A program made the translations under genes and the position numbers. A stretch of DNA of 64,000 nucleotides from Saccharopolyspora elongata (GTDB lineage: Bacteria > Actinomycetota > Actinomycetes > Mycobacteriales > Pseudonocardiaceae): assembly GCF_004348985.1 (NCBI RefSeq), contig NZ_SMKW01000010.1, positions 91,219-155,218 on the forward strand. The letters are read 5' to 3'. Under the pieces are notes generated by a model that was not told where the DNA came from, searched no databases, and was given only the letters and a program-made list of their open reading frames with translations. Shown here piece by piece: positions 1 to 9,561 of this stretch; the stretch's first letter is position 1; each line of letters opens with the position of its first letter.

Positions 1-262
1 GCGGCTGCGCCCCGGCGACGACGTCCCGGGTGGACCGCTCCAGCGCGAGCAGCTGCCGGGCGTGCCCGAGCAGCGCCGAACCCGCTGCGGTGAGCGTCAC
101 GCCGCGCGGCGTCCGTTCAAACAGCGCCTGCCCGAGTTGCCGTTCGAGCGCTGCCATCTGCCGGGTCAGCGAAGGCTGCGAGACCAGGAGGTGAGCGGCG
201 GCCTTGTTGAACGAGCCATGCTCGGCGATCGCGAGGAAATAGCGCAGCTGCCGAAAATCCAT
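1..262 (-). CDS. LysR-family regulator, N-terminal part (cut by window edge)
   Basis: The 87 visible codons form the winged helix-turn-helix of a LysR-type regulator: the protein opens MDFRQLRYFLAIAEHGSFNK, followed by the A-A-x-L-x-V-S-Q-P-S-L-T-R-Q recognition helix and the L-F-E-R-T-x-R-G-V wing. The effector domain lies outside the window. The ATG at 262 is the usual LysR start, three residues before the conserved R-Q-L. The gene is divergent from the isomerase-SDR-MFS operon starting at 399, with a LysR-type dyad in between at 270-298, so it probably controls that operon and itself. The family assignment is firm; the inducer is unknown. Confidence 0.93.
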   Translation of the reverse strand, partial: MDFRQLRYFLAIAEHGSFNKAAAHLLVSQPSLTRQMAALERQLGQALFERTPRGVTLTAAGSALLGHARQLLALERSTRDVVAGAQP

Positions 263-269
263 GTCGCCT

Positions 270-298
270 CCCAGTTATAGCGCGAGAGCATAACTGGG
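270..298. promoter_or_regulatory. LysR-type operator dyad
   Basis: CCCAGTTAT (270-278) and ATAACTGGG (290-298) are a perfect 9-bp inverted repeat separated by exactly 11 bases. This contains the LysR T-N11-A core (TTAT-N11-ATAA). It lies just upstream of the LysR start at 262 and about 100 bases before the divergent operon, the standard place for a recognition site. Binding is inferred from pattern and position. Confidence 0.75.
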
Positions 299-398
299 GA
301 TACGCACTGGGACTTGGACCAGGCTCAGCGGGATGGCTTCTAATGAGTCGGCGCGCCCGTCCGGCGCCGCACGAACAAGCGCAAGACGAGGAATTTCG

Positions 399-1232
399 AT
401 GAAGCTCGGCGTGTACTCGATCTGCCTGCCCGACCTGACCCCGGAGCAGGCGGTGAACGAGGCGAAGGCCGCCACCTATTCGGGAATCGAATGGCGCATC
501 GGCACTCCGCCCAGCGACGCCGAGGTGCCGGACTTCTTCACCAACAACCGGTGCAGCGTCGCACCGACGCACGACGCCGTCGCCCGCGCGGCTGCGCTGT
601 GCGAAGCCGCTCAGCTCGACATCATCGGGCTGGGCACCTATGTGGACACCGGCGACCTCGACGGCGTGGCGCACGGGATGGCGCTGGCCCGGGCTTGCGG
701 CGCGCCGTGGATCCGCCTTCGCACGCCGTGGCGCAACGACGAGCCGTTCAGCGACCTGTTCGCCCGCGCCGTCGAGTTCTTCTCGGGTGTCGAGCGGCTT
801 TCCCGGCGGACCGGGGTCCGCGGGCTGCTGGAGATCCACCAGCGCAGCATCGCGCCGAGCGCTTCGCTGGCCGAACGGCTGGTGTCGCGCTTCGACCCGG
901 ACTGCGTGGGCGTCATCTACGACGCCGGGAACCTCGTCCTCGAAGGCTACGAGGACCACCGGATGGCCGTGGAGCTGCTGGGCCCGCACCTCGCGCACGT
1001 GCATGTGAAGAACGCCGCGTTCACCCGCCCCGACCGTGGCGGGGTCTGGCGGCCGCGGTGGACACCGATCGACGACGGAGTGCTCGACGTGCCCGCGCTC
1101 CTGCGGGTGCTCGCCGACGCGGACTACGACGGCTGGGTGTCCGTCGAGGACTTCAGCACCGACCGGGCGCCGGTCGAGGCACTCCGGTACAACGCCGAAT
1201 TCCTGCGCCGCCACGGCGATTTCGCGCACTGA
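399..1232 (+). CDS. sugar phosphate isomerase/epimerase (xylose isomerase-like TIM barrel)
   Basis: A 277-residue AP-endonuclease-2/xylose-isomerase-like barrel. Likely metal ligands are visible: Glu in L-L-E-I-H, Asp in I-Y-D-A-G-N, His in H-V-H-V-K-N and the late Glu in S-V-E-D-F-S. The family includes isomerases, epimerases and dehydratases of sugars and cyclitols; the substrate cannot be read from sequence. The ATG at 399 is chosen because GAGGA at 388-392 precedes it; an upstream ATG at 333 adds 22 atypical residues with no ribosome site. It is the first gene of a three-gene operon with an SDR dehydrogenase 29 bases downstream and an MFS carrier, which together look like an uptake-and-oxidation module for a polyol or hydroxy acid. 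Confidence 0.85.
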   Translation: MKLGVYSICLPDLTPEQAVNEAKAATYSGIEWRIGTPPSDAEVPDFFTNNRCSVAPTHDAVARAAALCEAAQLDIIGLGTYVDTGDLDGVAHGMALARACGAPWIRLRTPWRNDEPFSDLFARAVEFFSGVERLSRRTGVRGLLEIHQRSIAPSASLAERLVSRFDPDCVGVIYDAGNLVLEGYEDHRMAVELLGPHLAHVHVKNAAFTRPDRGGVWRPRWTPIDDGVLDVPALLRVLADADYDGWVSVEDFSTDRAPVEALRYNAEFLRRHGDFAH

Positions 1233-1261
1233 TCCAGTTCGACCCGGAGGACTAGGAAGAG

Positions 1262-2029
1262 ATGAATGCAGCTGACCGGCGCGTTGCGCTGGTGACCGGT
1301 GGCGCCGGCGCGCTCGGCGCCGCGATCGCCGCCCACCTGGCCGCCGACGGCTCCGACGTGGTGCTGCTCGACGTGGACGCCGATGGCGTCGCGCGCGAGG
1401 CCGCACGGCTGCGGTCCGGCACCGACCGTCGCGTCGAGGGCTGGGCCGCCGATGTGTCCGATGTGGACTCCGTGGAGCGCACGATGGCGCGGCTGCGGGA
1501 CGAGTTTGGCCGGCTGGACCAGCTGATCAACAACGCCGCGGTCAACCGACGCGCCGACCTGGCTTCGGTCGGCCCGCGCGACTGGGACCCGGTGATGCGG
1601 GTCAACCTCTGGGGCCCGACGGCGCTGTGCCAGGCCGCCGTTCCGCTGTGGCGGGCCGCCGGGGCCGGCCGCGTCGTGAACATCTCCTCGCGGACCTGGC
1701 TCTCCGGCGGGCCGTTGGCCTACACGGCGTCCAAGGCGGGCGTAGTCGGCCTGACCCGCGCGCTCGCGCTGGAGCTGGCGCCACTGGACGTCACCGTGAA
1801 CGCGGTCGCCCCGAGCATGGTCATCACCCCGTTCACCAGACAGGGCCGCAGCGACGAGGAATTCGCGGAATTCCTCGCGCGCCACCAGAAGATGACACCG
1901 ATCCGGCGGCTCGCCACGCCCGAGGACGTGGCCGGCGCGGTCGCCTTCCTCGCCTCCCCGCAGGCGGGCTTCATCACCGGCGAGGTGCTGCACGTCTGCG
2001 GCGGCGCCCAGCTCGCCCCCGCCCCGTGA
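1262..2029 (+). CDS. SDR-family oxidoreductase
   Basis: A 255-residue classical short-chain dehydrogenase. The N-terminal V-T-G-G-A-G-A-L-G cofactor motif, the N-N-A-A motif, and the Ser...Y-T-A-S-K catalytic group near residues 140-160 are all present. The acidic residue after strand 2 (V-L-L-D-V-D-A-D) suggests NAD over NADP. GGAAGAG stands just before the ATG at 1262. It is sandwiched between the isomerase and the MFS gene in the same direction, so it probably oxidises the imported hydroxyl compound. The exact substrate is not known. Confidence 0.9.
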   Translation: MNAADRRVALVTGGAGALGAAIAAHLAADGSDVVLLDVDADGVAREAARLRSGTDRRVEGWAADVSDVDSVERTMARLRDEFGRLDQLINNAAVNRRADLASVGPRDWDPVMRVNLWGPTALCQAAVPLWRAAGAGRVVNISSRTWLSGGPLAYTASKAGVVGLTRALALELAPLDVTVNAVAPSMVITPFTRQGRSDEEFAEFLARHQKMTPIRRLATPEDVAGAVAFLASPQAGFITGEVLHVCGGAQLAPAP

Positions 2030-2069
2030 GCGGATCCAGCACCCGAACCCTCAACGTGGAGGAACAATC

Positions 2070-3353
2070 GTGACGACAACCCAAGACCAGCGGCCGGCCG
2101 CGGTCGCCGAACCGAGCAGGCGGCGCGCCTGGACCGTGCTGGCCGTGGTGGTGGCCTGCTCGGTGGTCGTGTTCCTGGACAAGGCGCTGCTCGGGCTGGT
2201 GGCGCAGCCGCTGAAGCAGGAGCTGCACCTTTCGTCGGCCGAGTTCGGCTCCATCAGCGGCGCGTCCTACCTGCTGTTCGGCATCACCTGCCTGGTGGTC
2301 GGCTTCCTCGCCGACCGCATCTCGCCGCGCTGGGTGCTGCTCGCGTGCGGGCTGATGTGGGCGCTCGGCCAGGTGCCCGCCCTGTTCGCGGTCACCGGCG
2401 GCGTGCTGTTCGCGAGCCGGCTGGCGGTCGGCGCGGCGGAAGGCCCGGCCCAGCCGATGTCGCACGTCACGGCGTACTCCTGGTTCCCCAACCACCGGCG
2501 CGGCCTGCCCGCGTCGCTGATCACCAGCGGCGCGGCCATCGCCAAGATCGCCTTCGCCCCGGTGGTCACGCTGATCATCGTCGCCTTCGGCTGGCGCGCC
2601 GGGTTCGTCACGGTCGGGCTGCTCGCGCTGGTGTGGAGCGCGGCCTGGCTGGCCGTCGGCAAGATGGGGCCGTACTCCACCGCCTCGGAAATCGCCGCCG
2701 CGGCGCCCGCCGAACGCGTTCCGTGGCGTCGTTTCCTGTTCAGCGGCACGTTCATCGGCGCGCTGCTCGCCTACTTCACGCAGGGCGCGCTGGCCGCGGT
2801 GATCTTCACCTGGCTGCCGTCGTACTTCCAGCACGGGCTCGGGTTCTCCGCGGCGGTCTCCGGTTCGCTGTTCGGCCTGCCGAGCGCGATGGCGATCGTG
2901 GCGCTGCTGGCGGTGGGCGCGGTCAGCGACCGGATGCTGCGCAGGGGTGTGCGCTCCCGCGTCGCGCGCGGTTTGTTCGGTGGTGCGTGCCTGGTGCTCG
3001 CCGGGCTGGTGCTGTGCCTGCTGCCGTGGGTCCACAGCCCGGTACTGGCCGTGATCACGCTGATGATCGGCTACGGCGTGTCCACCACCGTGCAGACGGT
3101 CAGCAACCCGGTGGTCGCCGAGATCGTGCCGCCAGGTCAGCGCGCCGGGGCCCTCGGCGTGCTGACCGCGCTGGGCACGAGCGCGGGCGTGCTGAGTCCG
3201 ATCTTCACCGGCAAGCTGCTCGACGTGGCCGAAACCCCGCAGGCGGGCTACACGCTCGCGTTCCTGGTGTTCGGCGGTCTCGTCGCCTTCGGCGGACTGT
3301 GCTTCGCGCTGCTGGTGAACCCGGAGCGCGACGTGCGGCGCATCGCCCGGTAG
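2070..3353 (+). CDS. MFS transporter (anion:cation symporter-like)
   Basis: A 427-residue major facilitator with about 12 hydrophobic segments; the first loop reads G-F-L-A-D-R-I-S-P-R-W, the conserved MFS loop 2-3 motif. The opening K-A-L-L-G-L-V-A-Q-P-L-K resembles the organic-anion symporter branch that takes up hexuronates, phthalate or other organic acids. The GTG at 2070 is chosen because GGAGGAA precedes it by seven bases. It closes the operon begun by the isomerase and SDR genes and presumably brings in their substrate. Confidence 0.88.
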   Translation: MTTTQDQRPAAVAEPSRRRAWTVLAVVVACSVVVFLDKALLGLVAQPLKQELHLSSAEFGSISGASYLLFGITCLVVGFLADRISPRWVLLACGLMWALGQVPALFAVTGGVLFASRLAVGAAEGPAQPMSHVTAYSWFPNHRRGLPASLITSGAAIAKIAFAPVVTLIIVAFGWRAGFVTVGLLALVWSAAWLAVGKMGPYSTASEIAAAAPAERVPWRRFLFSGTFIGALLAYFTQGALAAVIFTWLPSYFQHGLGFSAAVSGSLFGLPSAMAIVALLAVGAVSDRMLRRGVRSRVARGLFGGACLVLAGLVLCLLPWVHSPVLAVITLMIGYGVSTTVQTVSNPVVAEIVPPGQRAGALGVLTALGTSAGVLSPIFTGKLLDVAETPQAGYTLAFLVFGGLVAFGGLCFALLVNPERDVRRIAR

Positions 3354-3417
3354 GGGGTTTCGCCTCGTGTCTCCGGCCGGGTGAGAATGGGCCGGTCGGA
3401 GCACCAGGGGGGATGTC

Positions 3418-4224
3418 GTGGGCGAGCGCAGCGGGGCGGGAGCGCCGAGCGTGGCGTCCAGGCTGTTCCGGATCCTGGAGACCTTCTCGCCGGAGCGGCC
3501 GTCCCTGACGCTGTCGGCGATCAGCCGCCAGAGCGGCCTGTCGCTGACCACGACGCACCGCCTTGTCGGCGAGCTCGCCGGATGGGGCGCGCTGGAACGA
3601 GACGACGACGGCTGTTACCGCATCGGGCTGCGGATCTACGAGCTCGCCGCGCTGACGCCGCGCGGCACGTTCCTGCGCGAGGTCGCCATGCCGTTCCTCG
3701 GCGACCTCTACGAGGCCACCCGGCAGAACGCGCAGCTCGGCGTCCTCGACGGCCACGAGGTCGTCTACCTGGAGCGGATTTCCGGCCGGGATGCCGTGCC
3801 GGTGGTGTCCCGGCCGGGCGGCAGGCTGCCGCTAAACGCCACCGGCGTCGGCCTCGTCCTGCTCGCGCACGCCGACCGCGAGCTGCAGGAGGCTGTCCTG
3901 GAGGGGCCGCTGAAGCGGTTCACGGACCTGACGCTCGCCGACCCGCGACGGCTGCGCGGGGTGCTGGCCGACGTCCGCAAGAACGGCTTCGCGATCAGCG
4001 ACCGCCAGATCGAGCTGTCCACCCTCTCGGTGGCGGCCCCGGTCCGCGGCGATGCGGACAACGTGATCGCGGCGCTGTCCCTGGTGGTCCCGGCCGAGAC
4101 CAGCGACCCGATGGCGCTGGTCCCGGTGGTCCGGGCGGCCGCCCGCGGCCTCTCCCGGGCGCTCGGCTCTCCCCGAGCCGCAGCCCTGCCCCCGACGGCC
4201 ACCCACGAACGCTCCGGGTCGTGA
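3418..4224 (+). CDS. IclR-family regulator
   Basis: A 268-residue IclR protein: the winged helix (about residues 10-70, with S-V-A-S-R-L-F-R-I-L and L-S-L-T-T-T-H-R-L-V recognition helix) is followed by the GAF-like effector domain to about residue 250. GGGGGGAT precedes the GTG at 3418. It lies 64 bases after the MFS gene in the same direction, so it may be cotranscribed and adjust the preceding catabolic operon, or have its own promoter. Its stop codon is buried in the terminator hairpin at 4220-4261. Confidence 0.92.
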   Translation: MGERSGAGAPSVASRLFRILETFSPERPSLTLSAISRQSGLSLTTTHRLVGELAGWGALERDDDGCYRIGLRIYELAALTPRGTFLREVAMPFLGDLYEATRQNAQLGVLDGHEVVYLERISGRDAVPVVSRPGGRLPLNATGVGLVLLAHADRELQEAVLEGPLKRFTDLTLADPRRLRGVLADVRKNGFAISDRQIELSTLSVAAPVRGDADNVIAALSLVVPAETSDPMALVPVVRAAARGLSRALGSPRAAALPPTATHERSGS

Positions 4225-4261
4225 GTCTTTTGGGTTGCTCTGGCAGCCCAAAAGACTCACG
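4220..4261. terminator. bidirectional hairpin terminator
   Basis: CGTGAGTCTTTTGGGTTGC (4220-4238) pairs with GCAGCCCAAAAGACTCACG (4243-4261), a 19-bp stem with one G-T wobble and a TCTG loop. It begins at the last codon of the IclR gene and lies between that gene and the convergent ABC remnant. There is no long T-tract, as is usual for actinomycete hairpin terminators. Confidence 0.85.
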
Positions 4262-4271
4262 GCCCCGTGCG

Positions 4272-5535
4272 CTACCGCAGCAGGTCCGCCTTCGGGACCG
4301 CCGCGACCAGCCGGCGCGTGTAGGTCGCCTCCGGCGCGCGCAGGACCTGGCGGGTCGGGCCTTGTTCGGCCACCCGGCCGCGGTGGAGGACCGTGATCCG
4401 GTGGGCCAGGTTGTCCGCCACGGCCAGGTCGTGGGTGATGAACAGGCAGGCGAAGCCCAGCTCCTCCTGTAGGGATTTCAGCAGGTCCAGGACGGCGGCT
4501 TGGACCGAGACGTCCAGGGCGCTGGTTGGCTCGTCGGCGATCAGCAGTTCCGGGCCCAGGGCGAGCGCTCGCGCGAGGCCCACCCGCTGGCGTTGGCCGC
4601 CGGAGAGCTCGTGCGGGTGTCGCGACCAGCGCCTGCGCCTCGCCGCGGCCGACGCGCAGGTCCACGCCGTCGACGGCCCGGAATCCGCGGTAGTCGACCA
4701 CGACGCCGGTCAGCTCCAGCGCGGCCCGGTTCTCGGCGGTGGTCGGCGCGGGCTCCTGACCGAATCGAGGCACGGCGGCCAGCAGCTCGCGCGTGTAGGC
4801 GTGCGACGGGCGCGCGAACAGCGAGCGCGCCGGCCCGTCCTCCACCACTTCTCCGTGGCGCATCACCACTACGCGGTCCGCGATGTCGGCCACCACGCCC
4901 ATGTTGTGCGTGATCAGCACGATCGACGTGCCGCGCCGGTCGCGGAGCTGCCGCAGCAGGTCCAGGATCTCGGCCTGGACCGTGACGTCCAGCGCCGTCG
5001 TCGGCTCGTCGGCGATCAGCACCTCCGGGTCGCCCGCCAGCGCCATCGCGATCACCACGCGCTGCTGCTGGCCGCCGGAGAGCTGGTGCGGGTACTGCTT
5101 CGCGCGCCGCGCCGGTTCGGGGATGCCGACCGCGTCGAGCAGTTCCACCACCTCGGCGAAGGCCTGCGTGCGGCTGAGTTCCCGGTGCGCGCGCAGCGCC
5201 TCGGTGAGCTGCCAGCCGACGGTGAACACCGGGTTGAGGGCCGTCGACGGTTCCTGGAAGACCATCGCGATGCGGTTGCCTCGGATTTCCCGCCATCGCC
5301 GGAGGTCCGCGCCCACGAGCTCGCGCCCGCCCAGCCGGATGCTGCCGGACACGGAGGCGCTCGGGGACAGCAGGCCCAGCGCCGCGCGGGCGCTGACCGA
5401 CTTCCCCGAACCGGATTCGCCGACGACAGCGACGATTTCGCCCGCCGCCACGTCGAGGCTCACGTCACGCACGACCGGACCGGCGTCGAAGCCGATCGTC
5501 AGCCCGTCGAACGCCAACAGGGGCTGCGTTGCCAA
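4272..5535 (-). pseudogene. dual ABC ATPase (peptide/nickel type), second cassette deleted and frameshifted
   Basis: The first cassette is complete: Walker [10 protein letters not shown]-loop V-F-Q-E-P, signature L-S-G-G-Q-Q-Q-R and Walker [12 protein letters not shown], in the DppD/OppD style. The second starts normally ([14 protein letters not shown]) but at about 4640 it jumps from the residues just before Walker A straight to [12 protein letters not shown] in another frame. Roughly a hundred codons, including Walker A and the Q-loop, are gone. The rest of cassette two then reads to the TAG at 4272. The TTG start at 5535 has GAGGAG six bases upstream. No permease or binding-protein gene accompanies it. 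The first half might still be translated, ending in frameshifted residues, but the dual protein is dead. Confidence 0.85.
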
Positions 5536-5545
5536 GATGATCTCC

Positions 5546-6056
5546 TCAATCGTAGACGCGTTGGGCCTCGGCCCACAGCCGGGCGACCTGCTCCGGGTCG
5601 TACGACGACGCCGCGTTCCGGGCGGCGGCGCAGGAAGGCCCGGATCCGGTCGGCGAGGAAGTCCAGCACGTCCTCGGGCACGCCTACGGGCGTGGGAATG
5701 GTCTCGCCGGCCAGCAACCGGCCACGCAGGTCCGCCAGCCCGATGGTGGTGGTGCTGACTCCGACGTGCACCCCGCACGCGGCGAGCACCGTTTCGTCGA
5801 TGTCCACCGGCACTCGGGGTCGGCCGACCGCGCCGAACCGGGTGAGCTCCGGGACCTCGCGGACGACGCCGAGGTCTATGAGGGTGGTGACCTGCCGGCT
5901 GACCGTGGGCGTGCTCAGCGCGATCCGGTGCTCGATGGCCGCCCGGGAAAGCGGCCCGGCCTGCCGGATCGCGCCGAGCACGGCGGCCGCGTTCGTCTCG
6001 CGGATCCCGGTCGGGCGCGGGTCTGCTCGTCCCCCAGGGGACAGGATGGTCGTCAC
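5546..6056 (-). pseudogene. ROK-family regulator, 3' truncated and fused to a foreign gene tail
   Basis: From GTG 6056 the frame encodes a winged helix (S-R-A-A-I-E-H-R-I-A-L-S-T-P-T-V-S-R) followed by the start of the ROK ATPase fold (A-A-C-G-V-H-V-G-V-S). After about 145 residues, near 5620, similarity stops: the ROK sugar-kinase-like body is absent. Another frame then carries a plausible C-terminus ending A-E-A-Q-R-V-Y-D at the TGA 5546-5548, from an unidentified gene. A deletion has therefore joined the head of the regulator to the tail of a second gene. The ABC remnant starts eleven bases later, so an ABC operon with its ROK regulator has been gutted. Confidence 0.7.
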
Positions 6057-6467
6057 GAGATGCCTTGTCGTCTCGGGAAATCGGCGTGCACGGTCGCCCC
6101 ACCGAGATCGGGTTTCGCTCGGCGGGCGGGGAAATACCGGGAATCGGCCGGATGCGGCCTACGAAGAACCGGTCAGCCGCGACGACAGCACGGCACGGCG
6201 AATTCGCGGGACGCCGCCCGAAAACCCCGGTGCCGGAACGCCGTGAACTGAGCCATGCCGAGAGAATCCGTTGCGGGATCGCCGATGTCAAAGCCGCCCG
6301 CGATGCGGGACGAACCGGCCGAATTAATTTCAGTGCCACGACATGCCTTGCCGGGCCGCGCGATTCCTACCTAGCGTGCGGTGCGGCGAGCCGAATTCCC
6401 TTTCCCCCACCGGAAACAATCCCGCAATCGCAGTTTCGAACCGCTGCATTCCCGAAAGGACCGCGCC
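6057..6467. other. intergenic region before the dioxygenase gene
   Basis: These 411 bases separate the ROK remnant from the divergent TauD-type gene. They are less GC-rich than the genes, with a GAATTAATTT patch near 6320. No reading frame with coding character, clear dyad or RNA gene was found. They presumably hold the promoter of the downstream gene. Confidence 0.5.
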
Positions 6468-7394
6468 ATGACCAGCCAGCTCGAGCGCACCACCGTCCAG
6501 GTCGTCAAGCTCGGTGCGCACATCGGCGCCCGCATCGACGGGGTGCGCCTCGGCGGCGACCTCGACGCCGCGACGGTGGCCGAGATCCGGGCCGCGCTGC
6601 TCGCGCACAAGGTGATCTTCTTCCGCGGCCAGCACCACCTCGACGACGCCGGCCAGCTCGCCTTCGCCGAGCTGCTGGGCGAGCCGACCCTGGCCCACCC
6701 CACGGTCAAGGGCACCGACCACGCGAGCATCCTGCCCATCGACTCCGACTACTCCAAGGCCAACAGCTGGCACACGGACGTCACGTTCGTGGACCGGATC
6801 CCGGCCATCAGCCTGCTGCGCTCGATCCGGCTCCCGTCCTACGGCGGCACCACCACCTGGGCCAGCACCGTTGCGGCGTACGAGAAACTGCCCGATTCGC
6901 TGCGGGCGCTGGTCGATTCGCTGTGGGCGGTGCACACCAACGCCTACGACTACGCCGCGAGCATCGACGAGACGCGCCTCGGCGGGGTGGACGTGAAATT
7001 CCAGCAGTACCGCAAGGAATTCGTCTCCGACGTGTACGAGACCGAGCACCCGGTGGTCCGGGTGCACCCGGAAACCGGCGAGCGCGCCTTGCTTCTGGGG
7101 CATTTCGTCAAGCGCCTCGTCGGCCTCACCAGCGCCGAGTCGCACACCCTGTTCCAGCTGCTGCAGGCCCGGGTGATCCAGCTGGAGAACACGGTGCGCT
7201 GGGACTGGTCGGACGGCGACCTGGCGATCTGGGACAACCGGGCGACGCAGCACTACGCGATCGCCGACTACGACGACCAGCCGCGCCGGCTGCACCGGGT
7301 CACCCTCGCCGGCGACGTCCCGGTGAGCATCGACGGCGTCCGCAGCACCACCCGCAGCGGTGACGCCTCGCACTACTCCCAGCTGGCGCGGTGA
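6468..7394 (+). CDS. TauD/TfdA-family Fe(II)/2-oxoglutarate dioxygenase
   Basis: A 308-residue member of the taurine/2,4-D dioxygenase family. The iron-binding H-x-D is H102/D104 in S-W-H-T-D-V-T-F; the distal His is in T-Q-H-Y-A-I-A-D-Y, followed by the 2-oxoglutarate-binding Arg in R-R-L-H-R-V-T. Members hydroxylate taurine, alkyl sulfates, aryloxyalkanoates or related compounds to release sulfite or a phenol. The ATG at 6468 has GAAAGGA seven bases before it; an upstream in-frame ATG at 6381 adds unlike residues. The gene stands alone, its last 22 bases overlapping the convergent GtrA gene. Substrate not determinable. Confidence 0.9.
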   Translation: MTSQLERTTVQVVKLGAHIGARIDGVRLGGDLDAATVAEIRAALLAHKVIFFRGQHHLDDAGQLAFAELLGEPTLAHPTVKGTDHASILPIDSDYSKANSWHTDVTFVDRIPAISLLRSIRLPSYGGTTTWASTVAAYEKLPDSLRALVDSLWAVHTNAYDYAASIDETRLGGVDVKFQQYRKEFVSDVYETEHPVVRVHPETGERALLLGHFVKRLVGLTSAESHTLFQLLQARVIQLENTVRWDWSDGDLAIWDNRATQHYAIADYDDQPRRLHRVTLAGDVPVSIDGVRSTTRSGDASHYSQLAR

Positions 7395-7861
7395 CCGGCT
7401 GAGCGGCTGAACACCCACAGCCGCATCACGGCGAAGCGGGTGGTGCCGCCGATGACGCTCAGCGCGGCGACAGCGGCGGCCTCCGCGACGCTGGAGGGAT
7501 CTTCGACGGCCAGCCCCAGCAGGCCCAGCGCGATGTTGTTCGACACGCAGTAGAAGGCGAACACCGCGAGGGTCTGCAGGTGCATCCGGCCCCGGTGCTC
7601 GTTGCGGGCGGCGAACGCGAAGTGCCGGTGCGCGGCGCTGCTGGCCGCGGTCGTGATCAGCAGGGAGCAGAAGTTCGAGGCACCGACCGGGAAGATGCCC
7701 CGCAGCAGCACGTAGAGCACCGCGTTCGCCGCGGTGGCGAGCACGCCGACGACGGTGAACAGCACGGCCTGGCCAACGACGTCGTCGCGCTTGGCCGGGC
7801 GAACCCGATCGACCGCACCAGGGGTGACCGCCTTCGGTTCGCGCGCAGCCACGCCCTTCAT
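7373..7861 (-). CDS. GtrA-like four-helix membrane protein
   Basis: A 162-residue protein with four hydrophobic segments (beginning [16 protein letters not shown]) and the GtrA-typical A-A-x-x-x-H-R-H-F-A-F and Y-C-V-S-N-N-I-A-L features. GtrA proteins are thought to move or tether lipid-linked sugars during cell-wall glycosylation. The ATG at 7861 follows GGAGTGG; a start at 7978 would add 39 residues with no membrane or domain character. Convergent with the dioxygenase gene, overlapping it by 22 bases. No glycosyltransferase is adjacent. Confidence 0.82.
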   Translation of the reverse strand: MKGVAAREPKAVTPGAVDRVRPAKRDDVVGQAVLFTVVGVLATAANAVLYVLLRGIFPVGASNFCSLLITTAASSAAHRHFAFAARNEHRGRMHLQTLAVFAFYCVSNNIALGLLGLAVEDPSSVAEAAAVAALSVIGGTTRFAVMRLWVFSRSAGHRASWE

Positions 7862-8150
7862 CGACCCCACTCCAACGCGACGGTTCAGATCTGCGGTCAA
7901 GCTAGTTCGGCCATGCGGGAGGGACGCATGAACAACCTGGGAGAACGCTGGGAACGGCGGCCGCCCTCCCGGGCCCACCGGTGCATGTGACCCATTGTGA
8001 TCGAACCGTCACGGATCATGATTCGACCGATCTGGTGATCTTGGAGCCGACGACGATCGCGAGCCGGCCCCTTGACTCCGGCCGACCGGGCACGCACACT
8101 CCCAGGAATTTGCGAAGTATACTTCCGCATTGGGGAATTGGGAGGCCGAC
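7862..8150. promoter_or_regulatory. divergent intergenic region with a 12-bp palindrome
   Basis: This 289-base space lies between gtrA-like and dctA-like genes, which point away from each other, so it must carry both promoters. GAAGTATACTTC at 8114-8125 is a perfect palindrome 26 bases before the dctA-like start; its centre TATACT could double as a -10 box, so a repressor bound there would block the promoter. No gene was seen. Confidence 0.5.
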
Positions 8151-9488
8151 GTGGGTCAGCCAGCGTCGCCGGTCCGGCGCGGCCGCGTGTCGAGGGTGCT
8201 TTCCTCGCTGTTCGTCCAGGTGCTCATCGCAGCCGTCATCGGCATCGCCGTCGGCCACTTCTGGCCCGAGTTCGGCGGCGCCCTCAAACCGATCGGCGAC
8301 GGGTTCATCCGGCTGATCAAGATGGTGATCGCGCCACTGATCTTCTGCGTGGTCGTGGTCGGCATCGCCAAGGCCGGCGACATGCGCTCGGTCGGGCGGA
8401 TCGGGCTCAAGGCGCTGATCTACTTCGAGGTGGTCACCACCGCCGCCCTCGCCCTCGGCCTCGTCGCCGGGAACCTCGTCCAGCCCGGCGCGGGGCTGGA
8501 CATCGACCCGGCAACGCTGGACACCTCCGGTGTGACCGCCAAGACGCACGGCGAGCAGATGCCCGGTCCGGCCGAGTTCGTGCTGCACATGATCCCGGAG
8601 AGCGCGGTGGCGGCCTTCGCCGACAACGAGCTGCTGCAGGTCCTGCTACTGGCGGTGCTGTTCGCCGCCGGGCTGCTGCACATCGGGATCGGGCGCGCGC
8701 CGCAGGTGTTCGCCTTCATCGAGCAGACCGGCGAGATCATCTTCAAGATCATCGGCTACGTGATGCGGCTGGCCCCGATCGCGGTGTTCGGTTCGATGGC
8801 CTACCTCATCGGCCAGTACGGGCTGTCCTCGCTGAGCACCTACGCCACCCTGATCGGCGCCTGCTACGGCGCGGCACTGCTGTTCTGCGTCGTGCTCGGC
8901 GCGCTGCTCAAGGCGTTCACCGGCTTGAGCATCCTGAAGTTCCTGCGCTACACGCGGGAGGAATTCGCGCTGGCCATCGGCACCGCGTCCAGCGAGGTCG
9001 TGATGCCGCGGATCATGGAGAAGCTTGAACGCGCGGGCTGCCGCAAGGAAGCGGTCGGACTGGTCATCCCGACCGGGTATTCGTTCAACCTCGACGGCGC
9101 GTCCATCTACCTGTCGCTGGCCACGCTGTTCATGGCCCAGGCCGTCGGCGTGGACCTCACCATCGGGCAGCAGATCACCGTGGTGCTGGTGCTGATCCTC
9201 ACCTCCAAGGGCATGGCAGGCATCCCCGGCTCGGCGTTCATCGCGCTGTCCGCGACGGCCTCGGCGGTCGGCGTCATCCCGGTGGCCGCGGTCGCCCTGA
9301 TGCTCGGCGCGGACCGGATCATGGACACCATGCGGGTGGTGACGAACCTGCTGGGCAACTGCGTGGCGACGTTCATCGTGTCCAAGTGGGACGGAGCGTT
9401 CGATCGCGACCGGGCCGTCGCCACCCTCGCCGACCCGGCGTCCGCTCCCCCGCTCCCCCGCGAGGAGGACGAACCTGCCAAGGCCTGA
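8151..9488 (+). CDS. DctA/GltP-type dicarboxylate:cation symporter
   Basis: A 445-residue DAACS-family carrier that takes up C4-dicarboxylates (succinate, fumarate, malate) or acidic amino acids with protons or sodium. Diagnostic stretches are [11 protein letters not shown] (a T-A-S-S-E serine motif), [15 protein letters not shown] with its N-L-D-G signature, and [13 protein letters not shown]. Length is typical of the family. GTG 8151 is chosen because GGGAGG stands five bases upstream; a TTG at 8130 lacks a site. Transcribed alone; the palindrome at 8114-8125 suggests specific control. Confidence 0.92.
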   Translation: MGQPASPVRRGRVSRVLSSLFVQVLIAAVIGIAVGHFWPEFGGALKPIGDGFIRLIKMVIAPLIFCVVVVGIAKAGDMRSVGRIGLKALIYFEVVTTAALALGLVAGNLVQPGAGLDIDPATLDTSGVTAKTHGEQMPGPAEFVLHMIPESAVAAFADNELLQVLLLAVLFAAGLLHIGIGRAPQVFAFIEQTGEIIFKIIGYVMRLAPIAVFGSMAYLIGQYGLSSLSTYATLIGACYGAALLFCVVLGALLKAFTGLSILKFLRYTREEFALAIGTASSEVVMPRIMEKLERAGCRKEAVGLVIPTGYSFNLDGASIYLSLATLFMAQAVGVDLTIGQQITVVLVLILTSKGMAGIPGSAFIALSATASAVGVIPVAAVALMLGADRIMDTMRVVTNLLGNCVATFIVSKWDGAFDRDRAVATLADPASAPPLPREEDEPAKA

Positions 9489-9561
9489 CTTGCCCGCGCC
9501 GGGCGCGTGTCGGGGTGGGCTCCGGTGGGTATTGCCGGGGCGAGCGACGCGGGAGGTCCGG

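Noticed and set aside
3832..6339. One long 835-codon frame on the minus strand over the ABC and ROK remnants
   Set aside because: Only the segment for the first ATPase cassette is real coding; the flanks are out-of-frame readings of neighbouring genes and the terminator.
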